A DNA stretch of 20,615 nt from an uncultured Kiritimatiellota bacterium (GTDB lineage: Bacteria > Verrucomicrobiota > Kiritimatiellia > RFP12 > UBA1067): NCBI GenBank assembly GCA_934667425.1, contig CAKULV010000051.1, forward strand, positions 1 through 20,615, read 5' to 3'. Of this stretch, positions 1 through 6,787 are shown in pieces; position 1 is the stretch's first letter, and each line of letters opens with the position of its first letter. Position numbers and translations under genes: made by a program. The notes beneath the pieces are model-generated. The model ran no database searches and was not told where the DNA came from. It worked only from the letters and a program-made list of their open reading frames with translations.

Positions 1-30
1 TGCCAAATCGGTAAGGGTAAATGCCCACCC

Positions 31-67
31 CAAGGTAAATGCCTACAAGCTATAGGCATTTACCTTG
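31..67. repeat. Inverted repeat, 15-bp perfect arms, 7-nt loop
   Basis: CAAGGTAAATGCCTA (31-45) is the exact reverse complement of TAGGCATTTACCTTG (53-67), with a 7-base loop. The core GGTAAATGCC also occurs as a direct copy at 16-25. The hairpin lies just downstream of the last minus-strand reading frame of the left operon, so it could end transcription or protect the 3' end. No T-run follows on the minus strand, so it is not a classical intrinsic terminator. Confidence 0.8.
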
Positions 68-102
68 TCCTTTCACCACTTTATGTTTAAGGAAATATTA
101 TC

Positions 103-294
103 TCAGTTCAGCAACGCTTGCCGCAACCGCTTGCCAAATACGGCCGCCTCATACCCATTGGCGTCGCCGCCATCGACGAGATAGGCGAGGTAGACAAGCT
201 CCGAAACCTCCTCCGCCGAGGCATCATCAAACCGAATACGCCCCTCGACTTAGTCCTTCGTGTTTCGCTTGATTGCCACGTTCCGTTCGGTCAT
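103..294 (-). pseudogene. Short ORF interrupted by an in-frame TAA, possible broken small gene
   Basis: The ATG at 292-294 overlaps the TGA of the upstream gene (ATGA), with GGAG just before it, a typical coupled start. The frame reads 14 codons (MTERNVAIKRNTKD), meets TAA at 250-252, then stays open in the same frame for 48 codons to TGA at 103-105. The second part starts VEGRIRFDDASAEEVSE and ends KRLRQALLN. It has an acidic, protein-like composition and no good internal start codon. I recognise no family. It may be a degraded small gene, two unrelated short frames, or a sequencing error at the TAA. The plus-strand frames over the same bases lack any convincing start. Confidence 0.35.
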
Positions 295-920
295 TTCTCC
301 AGAAACTCTTCAACTTTTCGCTTCAAGCGGATAGACAGAAACGACATGGCATCCTCTGCTTCAGATGCTTTGCCCACCTCATCCGAAGAAAGTATCTTGG
401 CGACTGCAATGGCCTCCTTAATCGTAGCATCATCGCCAAAATCCTCAAAGCGAAGCAAAGCGCGAGACACGACATTCGTAGAATCAACAAAGCCCACATC
501 TCGAATCTTCTGCCATGCCCTTGCTGATGCCACGTAGGCCCCTTGCCGATCATTATTCGTATTCATACAAGCGACACGTAGCAGCTGTAGATGCCAGTAC
601 TGCCATTTGTCAGTTGTCAGCAAAGGATGCGCAAGCGCATTCGTCACTGTTTGGCAAGCGGCCGCAAGAGAAGCCTCGTTCATTGTCGCCCCGAACATTT
701 CTAGTTGCGCACGGCCGAGAACCACACGCGCGGACAACGACAACTCCGCGTTTGTCGTCTGGTTCTGGCATTGGCTCACGTAGTTTGTAAAGTTCGTTTC
801 GATCAGGTTAGCCTTGTGACTCAATGCATTCACCACCACCGTCTCGAAATCTTCCGCGAGAATCGACACTCCCGAATTAAGAGCCAACCAAAACGAGACT
901 AAAACTAGATTTCTTGACAT
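291..920 (-). CDS. Exported hypothetical protein
   Basis: A protein of 209 residues with a likely Sec signal peptide. Residues 1-22 (MSRNLVLVSFWLALNSGVSI...) give a basic start, a hydrophobic core and an Ala-rich end before LAEDFET. The mature part is predicted largely helical, rich in Asn, Thr and Ala, and ends in a charged helix (RLKRKVEEFLEK). No catalytic motif or known domain is visible; a helical-repeat scaffold is only a guess. I chose the ATG at 918-920 over an upstream start at 971 because AAGGAGAG lies about 8 bases ahead of it. It also follows the upstream gene's stop by only two bases. The tight link to the calcium-repeat/caspase-like gene suggests a shared extracytoplasmic role. 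Confidence 0.75.
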   Translation of the reverse strand: MSRNLVLVSFWLALNSGVSILAEDFETVVVNALSHKANLIETNFTNYVSQCQNQTTNAELSLSARVVLGRAQLEMFGATMNEASLAAACQTVTNALAHPLLTTDKWQYWHLQLLRVACMNTNNDRQGAYVASARAWQKIRDVGFVDSTNVVSRALLRFEDFGDDATIKEAIAVAKILSSDEVGKASEAEDAMSFLSIRLKRKVEEFLEK

Positions 921-922
921 GT

Positions 923-3553
923 TCACCACTCTCCTTTCATTACTTCCTTCTTTCGCCGAAGCCCTAACCACGACTTGAAGTATATATATTTTTCACCTTT
1001 AACAATTGCACAGGCATTCCAAGCCCTGTTGTCCGCGTTGGCCTTCATCCACGCTTCCGTGTCGCCCAGCGCCGCGCGGTTCGCAATCCACGACCGGATG
1101 ATCCTCGTCGGGGCGCCTCCCTTGTCGCCGGGCGCCTTGTAGGCATAGCCAAGCATGGTCTTCGGTCCAACCCGTTCCCATGCCTTCCCGGGCGAGACGA
1201 AATGCGAGTCTCCGGGGAAATGCCCGTTGTAGTCGTTGATGTCCAGCACCGAGCATCCCGCGAGGATCGCACAGTCGAGGTCTCCCCTCCAGCTTCCTTG
1301 CAGCATGGAAGGCTTGAGTCCTCCCTGAAGGGCGTTGCCGTCATGGTTGCCATGCCCCGAAAAGTAGAAGTAGTCGGCCTGATTCATGATCTGGCGCTTG
1401 GGACTCCGCACGCCGCCGTACTCGACAGACACGACCTCGCACCCCGCCGCCCTGAAGAAAGACTCCGATGGAATCGAGTTCGGCGGTTGCGAGTCAAGCC
1501 CCTTCGCCGATTCGAGAGTCGCCTTTCCGCGAAACTCATGCCCCAGCGAGGAGAACGCCTCGCTGTCCGAGAGGTCCTGCCCGGAACCCGCCGCAAGGTT
1601 CGCCATGTCGATCCACGCCATCTCGTCCACGCCGTCCTCGCCCTGCGGCGGCAGCAGCCCCAGTTCGGCCAGCTGCGCGCGCGTCCTGGTCATCCGGATC
1701 TCGGAATTCGTGCCGCCGCAGATGAACTCGGAGGCGTCGATGGGGATTTCGACGCCTGCCGGACAGGTGCCAGACGTAGACACCACGACATTGCTCCCCA
1801 TCACGCGCCGGAAGAGGTCGAAGTCCCCGATGGCCGGAATTACGTTCACCCGGATCCGGAGACTCTCGTCGTCCAGCAGCACGCGCGACGCCTCAAGTTC
1901 GGGCCAGTGCGCGTTGTCCGGGTCGCATACCGAGACTTCGCACCGGTATACGTGCAGGGTCGCCTCCAGCCCCTCGGCCACGTTCCCGCCCCTGCCATCG
2001 CACATGTGGACGTGCGACGTCAGGAGGCCGTCGGCGTTCTCGGCCATCCAGCCGAGGCCGCAGACGACCTCGTTTCCTGGAAGCCGCGTCGCCTTGTAGC
2101 TTTCGTAGGACGGCCCGGTCGGCAGCCTGTTCACCTTCGCATGCCAGCAGTACCAGTTAGCCGTGTGCCCGTCGGAATTCAGCCACTGCACCGTGAGGCG
2201 ATAGGAATGCCCCTTCTTCAGGACCGCCAGCCTCTCCAAGGCATTCCCCGGCGACGCCATGGAGAAGGTGTCCGACTGGCCGTCAAGCGGGCCAAGCCCT
2301 GCGACGGTCATGCTCCAGGCGGCGTAGTCGCCGCCAATGCCAAGCAGCATTCCCCGGTTCGGGAACTTCGCCGATGGCATTCCCCCATCGGTTCCGTCTG
2401 CCGGGTCGGAGCCGTTGCATATCTCCTGAAAGTCGGAAACGCCGTCGCCGTCGGTGTCCGATGCGCGAGGGTCCGTCCCCAGGGACAGCTCGTCCGAATT
2501 GCAGAGGCCGTCGCCGTCCATGTCGCCAGACGCGCCATCGCCCCCCGCCGGGCTTTGCGGATCTAGCCCGTTGTCAACCTCCCAGCCGTCGGGAAGCCCA
2601 TCGCCGTCCGTGTCGGTGCTGGTTGGACTTGTCCCATACACATTCACTTCCTCGCCGTCCGTCAGCCCGTCGCCGTCCGTGTCGGCATTGGTAGGGTCGG
2701 TCCCGTACGCATTCGCCTCCTCTCCGTCCGAAAGCCCGTCCCCGTCAGTGTCGGCGTTCAGCGGATCCGTGCCCCTCCGCTGCTCCTGGATGTTCGGAAG
2801 CCCGTCCCCGTCCGCGTCGGCATCCGCATCCCCCGTGCCGGGGGCGGAGAGGGGGTTGAGGCCGTGCCGGCATTCCCAGCCGTCGGGAAGACCGTCGCCG
2901 TCAGTGTCGGCGAGGAGCGGGTCTGTCTTGGACACCAGCCGCTCGAAGGCGTCCGAGAGGCCGTCCCCGTCCGCGTCGGAGTCGAGGCCGAGCGTGAAGA
3001 ACGTCGCCTCGTCCTTTCCTCCCGGCAGGATGGAGCGTGGTATCTCGATGGCCATGCCGTCCGCGCCTGCGGGGATGGCCGCGGTCCCCACCACCGACCA
3101 GCCGCCGGCGTCAAGCCTCGGACGCGCATAGACCTCTACGCCGGTCGCCCCGTCGGCGGGCGGCGACGGCCAATGCGCCCGGATGAGGATGGACGTCCCG
3201 CCGGGGAGGATTCCCGTGGCGCAGACGCCGGCGGCGGCGTTCGTCCAGCCGGGGGACGCTCCGCCGGGATCCGCCTCGGCCTGTGCCGCAAGCGGCGTGT
3301 CGGGTGCCGCCATGGCGAAGTCGGGCCTGGACGACGGGGATGCGGCGACGTGCTTTGTCGCGCCGTGGTGCACAAGTCCTCCCACGCACATGAGCGCGGC
3401 AAGGGCCTCCCAGTGCGAACGGCGCATGGGCCGGGCGAGTGCGCGGAGCGGACGGATGCCGCGCTCGCGCAGGAGGCACGCGAGCCACACGGCCACCAGG
3501 GCGCCGATGGCCGGAAACGCGCAGATGGCCCAGGCCGCAGCTTGGACATTCAT
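923..3553 (-). CDS. Membrane-anchored protein with thrombospondin type 3 repeats and a caspase-like (clan CD) C-terminal domain
   Basis: A protein of 876 residues. Two hydrophobic segments (about 8-28 and 47-63) suggest export with an N-terminal membrane anchor. Residues 191-387 hold eight DxDxDGDGxxD-type calcium-binding units typical of thrombospondin type 3 repeats. A beta-rich middle follows. Near the C-terminus, a hydrophobic strand ending in SGHG (His734) and a second ending in LAGCS (Cys767) are spaced about 33 residues apart. Clan CD cysteine peptidases (caspase, gingipain, CHAT types) place their His/Cys dyad in this way. A peptidase role is therefore inferred from motif and spacing only; no substrate is visible. 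GAGGG lies 4 bases before the ATG. The stop is two bases from the start of the next exported protein, so both are probably co-expressed. G+C is high, unlike the defence island upstream. Confidence 0.75.
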   Translation of the reverse strand: MNVQAAAWAICAFPAIGALVAVWLACLLRERGIRPLRALARPMRRSHWEALAALMCVGGLVHHGATKHVAASPSSRPDFAMAAPDTPLAAQAEADPGGASPGWTNAAAGVCATGILPGGTSILIRAHWPSPPADGATGVEVYARPRLDAGGWSVVGTAAIPAGADGMAIEIPRSILPGGKDEATFFTLGLDSDADGDGLSDAFERLVSKTDPLLADTDGDGLPDGWECRHGLNPLSAPGTGDADADADGDGLPNIQEQRRGTDPLNADTDGDGLSDGEEANAYGTDPTNADTDGDGLTDGEEVNVYGTSPTSTDTDGDGLPDGWEVDNGLDPQSPAGGDGASGDMDGDGLCNSDELSLGTDPRASDTDGDGVSDFQEICNGSDPADGTDGGMPSAKFPNRGMLLGIGGDYAAWSMTVAGLGPLDGQSDTFSMASPGNALERLAVLKKGHSYRLTVQWLNSDGHTANWYCWHAKVNRLPTGPSYESYKATRLPGNEVVCGLGWMAENADGLLTSHVHMCDGRGGNVAEGLEATLHVYRCEVSVCDPDNAHWPELEASRVLLDDESLRIRVNVIPAIGDFDLFRRVMGSNVVVSTSGTCPAGVEIPIDASEFICGGTNSEIRMTRTRAQLAELGLLPPQGEDGVDEMAWIDMANLAAGSGQDLSDSEAFSSLGHEFRGKATLESAKGLDSQPPNSIPSESFFRAAGCEVVSVEYGGVRSPKRQIMNQADYFYFSGHGNHDGNALQGGLKPSMLQGSWRGDLDCAILAGCSVLDINDYNGHFPGDSHFVSPGKAWERVGPKTMLGYAYKAPGDKGGAPTRIIRSWIANRAALGDTEAWMKANADNRAWNACAIVKGEKYIYFKSWLGLRRKKEVMKGEW
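2393..2983 (-). repeat. Eight thrombospondin type 3 calcium-binding repeats (within CDS)
   Basis: The DNA repeats a motif of about 17 bases (variants of GACACGGACGGCGACGG on the coding strand), encoding DTDGDGLxDGxE units at residues 191, 217, 246, 268, 291, 314, 344 and 366. Spacing varies from about 22 to 30 residues, so the array is degenerate at the unit level but strongly conserved in the Asp/Gly core. Such repeats bind calcium and form a stiff stalk in exported proteins. Confidence 0.85.
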
Positions 3554-3728
3554 GGCACCCTCATTTCAGATGCCCCTCCGCAGACACGGCAGCGGCTGCT
3601 CATTTGGCCGATTGATTTGCGCTCCATAATTCCTGTTTGGCGTGACTTCACTGCCTCACGGACAAAACTGCAACACATTCATTCCATGCGATGCGGACAG
3701 CAAAGAAACTCATCACATAACGACATCG

Positions 3729-5225
3729 TCACTTCAAGACCTCCCATCTTCCACCATTAGTACCGCCAATGCGTTTTAGTCTGCCGGCAGTCTTTAGTTT
3801 GCGAATATGATACCTAACACCATCGCATGTCAGCCCTGTTGCGGATGCAAGCGCGGAGATGGCTATTGTCGGGTTCTTGCAAATCATACTCCAGATTGAG
3901 AGCCCCGCACGCCCCTGCGATTCCAGCACGGCCGTCTTTCCGGTAGTTCTTGCGGCAGTTTTTACGGCAGTCTTTGTGGTAGTCTTTGCGGCAGTTTCGA
4001 TAGTTGGAACCGAAGTGCCGTCAATTGCTTTCGCGTCCTTGGTCCGCCGCCAGAACACAACCTTGAAGAAACCTGCTTCTTCCGAGACGGTCGGCGGCGG
4101 CAATCCCGATGCTGCACATGCGGTGAAATAACGCGATACGCCGCCACCCCACGCCTCTACCTCTTTCATGTATTCGAGCGCGTCGCCAAGGGCGTTGTTG
4201 CGCAATTTGGAAAATCCGTTCATCGCATCTTCAAGCGTGAAGTCTTTCACCAAGCCGCCAGGCGACAGTATTTCAAGCCTATTATCGTAAAGAGCCACGT
4301 ATATGCTGGATGGCTCAAGATAGTCCCGATGAAACACCGCATTGCATATCGCTTCTCGGATTGAATCAAGCGGAAGTTCATACACATCCCGCCTCTGTGT
4401 ACCGACAATCTCCGAGCCTACCCGGATATTCCGCAACAGGAATGCGTATGCCTCCTCTATCTGCGCGATGACGCTCCCCTCGCACGTGCGGCGATCAACG
4501 AAATCGCTCTTCTGCACTCCCCTGAAGAACCCACACTTGATTTTCGGATGCATGATTCCCGGAGCGGGTTCACCCGATACGATATAGAAGCCGTAGGATG
4601 GAATCAATTTGCCCGACTTCTTGAATAAAAGCCCCATCGACACAAGACGCTTCTCCGTCATTGCCTTGACGTTTTTACGCTCTTCTTCCGTGCGGCAGTT
4701 CTGCTCTGCGGCTTTCGTCATCATGTGGCAGAGTGCTTCAACTTCTTTCTTTGTCACACGCCAGCCTTTGACGGGCTGCTTGTCAAAGCTGAGGTTCTCA
4801 CCGGACAGAATAAGGCTTTTCAATTTATGTTCCTCGACACCTCGCGATGTCGCGCCAATGCGGATGAACGTTCCCCTGTGAATTCCGAGGGACTTGACGT
4901 AATAAGGCGTCTTGTCCCCGCTCTTTACGTCAAGGGCGATAAGGACCTTACCGTCAAGCGTCGTCGGTTTGATGTCGATGGCAACCGTAGGCGTACAGGT
5001 GTTCACGACCGTGTCCGCAATGGCATCCATTTCTGCCGCGACCTTGCCGCGAGGTATGCCCACAAGTCGCCCGGTCTTGTCCTCCACGCCGAAGAGGATG
5101 CGCCCACCTTTACCGTTCGCGAACGCGACAACGGTCTTCGTGAACTTCAACGAGTCCTTCGGCCTCGCCTCCTTGAACTCCAGAACGTCGTTCTCGCCGT
5201 TCTGTATCTCTTCAAGCAATGTCAT
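3729..5225 (-). CDS. AlbA_2 (Schlafen-like) / GHKL ATP-binding regulator-like protein with winged helix
   Basis: A protein of 498 residues. Residues 10-130 match the AlbA_2/Schlafen-like nucleic-acid-binding fold (ENDVLEFKEA start, GGRILFGVEDKTG, GTFIRIGATSR). Residues 288-365 match the RecG-like C-terminal HATPase_c_4 domain (REAICNAVFHRDY, NRLEILSPGGL). Residues 411-433 are a Lys/Thr/Ala tandem linker (KTTTKTAVKTAARTTGKT), common in this family. Residues 440-498 form a winged helix. Such proteins are usually annotated as ATP-binding proteins or transcriptional regulators, and several relatives sit in defence islands. I chose the ATG at 5223-5225 because GAGGGGA lies 6-7 bases upstream; an upstream TTG at 5264 lacks this. 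It follows the SLATT gene by 48 bases with no clear promoter, so it is probably the last gene of the defence operon. Confidence 0.8.
   Translation of the reverse strand: MTLLEEIQNGENDVLEFKEARPKDSLKFTKTVVAFANGKGGRILFGVEDKTGRLVGIPRGKVAAEMDAIADTVVNTCTPTVAIDIKPTTLDGKVLIALDVKSGDKTPYYVKSLGIHRGTFIRIGATSRGVEEHKLKSLILSGENLSFDKQPVKGWRVTKKEVEALCHMMTKAAEQNCRTEEERKNVKAMTEKRLVSMGLLFKKSGKLIPSYGFYIVSGEPAPGIMHPKIKCGFFRGVQKSDFVDRRTCEGSVIAQIEEAYAFLLRNIRVGSEIVGTQRRDVYELPLDSIREAICNAVFHRDYLEPSSIYVALYDNRLEILSPGGLVKDFTLEDAMNGFSKLRNNALGDALEYMKEVEAWGGGVSRYFTACAASGLPPPTVSEEAGFFKVVFWRRTKDAKAIDGTSVPTIETAAKTTTKTAVKTAARTTGKTAVLESQGRAGLSIWSMICKNPTIAISALASATGLTCDGVRYHIRKLKTAGRLKRIGGTNGGRWEVLK
3927..3995 (-). repeat. 12-bp tandem repeat in the AlbA_2 gene
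   Basis: Imperfect copies of a 12-base unit (plus strand GCGGCAGTYTTT variants) encode the KTxx periodic linker between the GHKL and winged-helix domains. Loss or gain of a unit would keep the reading frame and change linker length only. Confidence 0.6.
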
Positions 5226-5273
5226 GTCGTTCCCCTCTAGATGCGTTACATGGGATTGTACCAAATCAAATTT

Positions 5274-5930
5274 TCATCGCGGTGTGGACATCGTATCACC
5301 AGATTCTTTATCCACATCAACAACTGGAATATGAACTCTTCTAAGTTCTTTTGGCAGGAACTTATCGATCTCTTCATCCGTAAATGTCATTTCTTCACAT
5401 TCTTTTAATGCCCGCGTTGCATCTGTATATGCCTTTGAGATTGTTCTGGGAGAACATTTGTACAGTCTTTTCAATCGGTTCTGCAAATCATCACGACGTT
5501 TCTTGATTTCTTCTATATTGACGTTGCTATCAAGCCGCAGGTCTGTCAACAACGAAAAGTACGACTCACGTATATCCCATAGCCCGACTGCGGTTTCCGC
5601 ATGCCTTTGAGATAGTTCTCCCAAATCGTATTGCTTCAAGTATGCATTGATGCAAACAAGCGTAAACGATATGACCGCCGATGCCATTTTTATCCAGGGA
5701 GTATCTGCAAACAACGAAGAAAGAATGCCGGTAGTGGTAATCGCAGACAAGATTATCTGCGTCCACTTGTACATGGAATTACGTGAAAAAAGGATGTCCG
5801 CACATTTCTCTTGTGTTTTGTGCGTCCAGACAACACGACCAAAACACTCACGAATCTGCGATTCCAGAATTTCAACAGGAGAATCGCGTTCCATAGATTT
5901 CTCTCCACTTTTGGTTTGCGCTCCACTCAT
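5274..5930 (-). CDS. SLATT-family two-transmembrane CBASS effector
   Basis: A protein of 218 residues. A charged N-terminus leads to a helix (ESQIRECFGRVVWTHKTQEKCA) and two adjacent hydrophobic segments at about 55-74 and 79-97. A long charged helical C-terminus follows (HAETAVGLWDIRESYFSLLTDLR, then KKRRDDLQNRLKRLYK). This matches SLATT proteins (SMODS- and SLOG-associating 2TM effectors), probably the SLATT_5 type. They are thought to form membrane pores when a CD-NTase product binds. The gene overlaps the CD-NTase 3' end by 59 bases. The ATG at 5930 has GAGGAG 7 bases upstream; a second ATG at 5894 also has GGAGAG, so a shorter form of 206 residues is possible. Overlap and order support a two-gene type I CBASS unit. 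Confidence 0.8.
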   Translation of the reverse strand: MSGAQTKSGEKSMERDSPVEILESQIRECFGRVVWTHKTQEKCADILFSRNSMYKWTQIILSAITTTGILSSLFADTPWIKMASAVISFTLVCINAYLKQYDLGELSQRHAETAVGLWDIRESYFSLLTDLRLDSNVNIEEIKKRRDDLQNRLKRLYKCSPRTISKAYTDATRALKECEEMTFTDEEIDKFLPKELRRVHIPVVDVDKESGDTMSTPR

Positions 5931-6750
5931 ATTCTTTCTCCTCAAACGCAATGGCTTCCAGTGACAGATTATATGCCCGCTTGGCTTTGTATGAAAAATT
6001 ACCGCGAGGGAATATCAGTTGATTACTGCCAACAGCATACCAATAACTTTGTTGGTCATCTACATTGGATAAATACTCAAAGAAATCGCGCGTCAACCAA
6101 TCATACCACATAAAAGACTTATCTTGATATTCCCAATTTCTCAAAAAGTTATGTGCCAATGTATCAATCAACAGACCGCCCATAGGAACATTCCATTGAT
6201 CTTTCCACGCGCGTACCATTCGGCACAATCGTCGAAGATTCTTATTCGTCCGTTCATCCATATTTTTGACTGCGGCAATTTCCGGCCTTGGATCAGTTTT
6301 TCTCCACCGCCCACCTCCATTTGAATCAGGATAGGTAAAACTATCGTCATCATTTAAGAAACAAGGGACTATTTCAAAGCTTATTCCATCTGAAAACTCA
6401 ACGACAACGACCTGTCCATCACCCTTAAGAAATGTCTGCGGATAAGTTTGAGCTATAGAGCTGCGAACTTCTTGCAACATTGCTGATTGTCCATTCCTGC
6501 TATAGGCATTAAATCGTAAATAATCGTCATATGGCAACATATAAAGGATGTCAACATCACTCACATGTATTGCGGTGCCACGACCATACGAACCTACATA
6601 CAAGCTATTAGCAGTTTCATTTGAATACCCGCGAAACGACTCGTTGAGTTGTTGCGTAATCCTATGGTAACGATAGGATACTGTCGAAACAGTATTAGAG
6701 TCCATTCGCAACGCAGTGTAAAACTTTTGAAACTTATCTGCCACAGACAT
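5872..6750 (-). CDS. SMODS-domain CD-NTase (CBASS cyclic oligonucleotide synthase)
   Basis: A protein of 292 residues with the polymerase-beta-like nucleotidyltransferase signature. GSYGRGT is at residues 53-59, followed by the DVD pair Asp65/Asp67. The third acidic residue is probably Glu126 in SFEIVPCF. The helical half (ERTNKNLRRLCRMVRAWKDQWN, GGLLIDTLAHNFL) fits the SMODS/OAS C-terminal core. Enzymes of this family make cyclic di- or trinucleotides on phage infection. The motif gives no basis for predicting which nucleotide. GGAGG lies 6 bases before the ATG. It starts 37 bases after the R-M stop and overlaps the SLATT effector. No Cap2/Cap3 or HORMA/TRIP13 genes are present, so this is the minimal type I layout. 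Confidence 0.88.
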   Translation of the reverse strand: MSVADKFQKFYTALRMDSNTVSTVSYRYHRITQQLNESFRGYSNETANSLYVGSYGRGTAIHVSDVDILYMLPYDDYLRFNAYSRNGQSAMLQEVRSSIAQTYPQTFLKGDGQVVVVEFSDGISFEIVPCFLNDDDSFTYPDSNGGGRWRKTDPRPEIAAVKNMDERTNKNLRRLCRMVRAWKDQWNVPMGGLLIDTLAHNFLRNWEYQDKSFMWYDWLTRDFFEYLSNVDDQQSYWYAVGSNQLIFPRGNFSYKAKRAYNLSLEAIAFEEKEYEWSANQKWREIYGTRFSC

Positions 6751-6787
6751 TAGTTACCTCCATATTTGACTTGGCCCATCGGCTTAA

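Noticed and set aside
118..537. Plus-strand frame of 139 codons at the left end
   Set aside because: It overlaps the exported-protein gene antisense, has no ribosome-binding site, and the minus-strand frame is better explained by coupling.
1202..2566. Plus-strand frame of 454 codons opposite the calcium-repeat gene
   Set aside because: It mirrors a G+C-rich gene with clear domains on the other strand, is rich in Arg/Pro/His and has no recognisable motif or ribosome-binding site.
2393..2983. Regular DNA repeats that might suggest a CRISPR array
   Set aside because: The repeats are degenerate, in frame, and encode DxDGDG units; there are no uniform repeats with unique spacers.
3554..3728. Possible promoter in the gap upstream of the calcium-repeat gene
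   Set aside because: I saw TTGCAG and TTGTCC candidates but no matching -10 box at proper spacing, and no hairpin.
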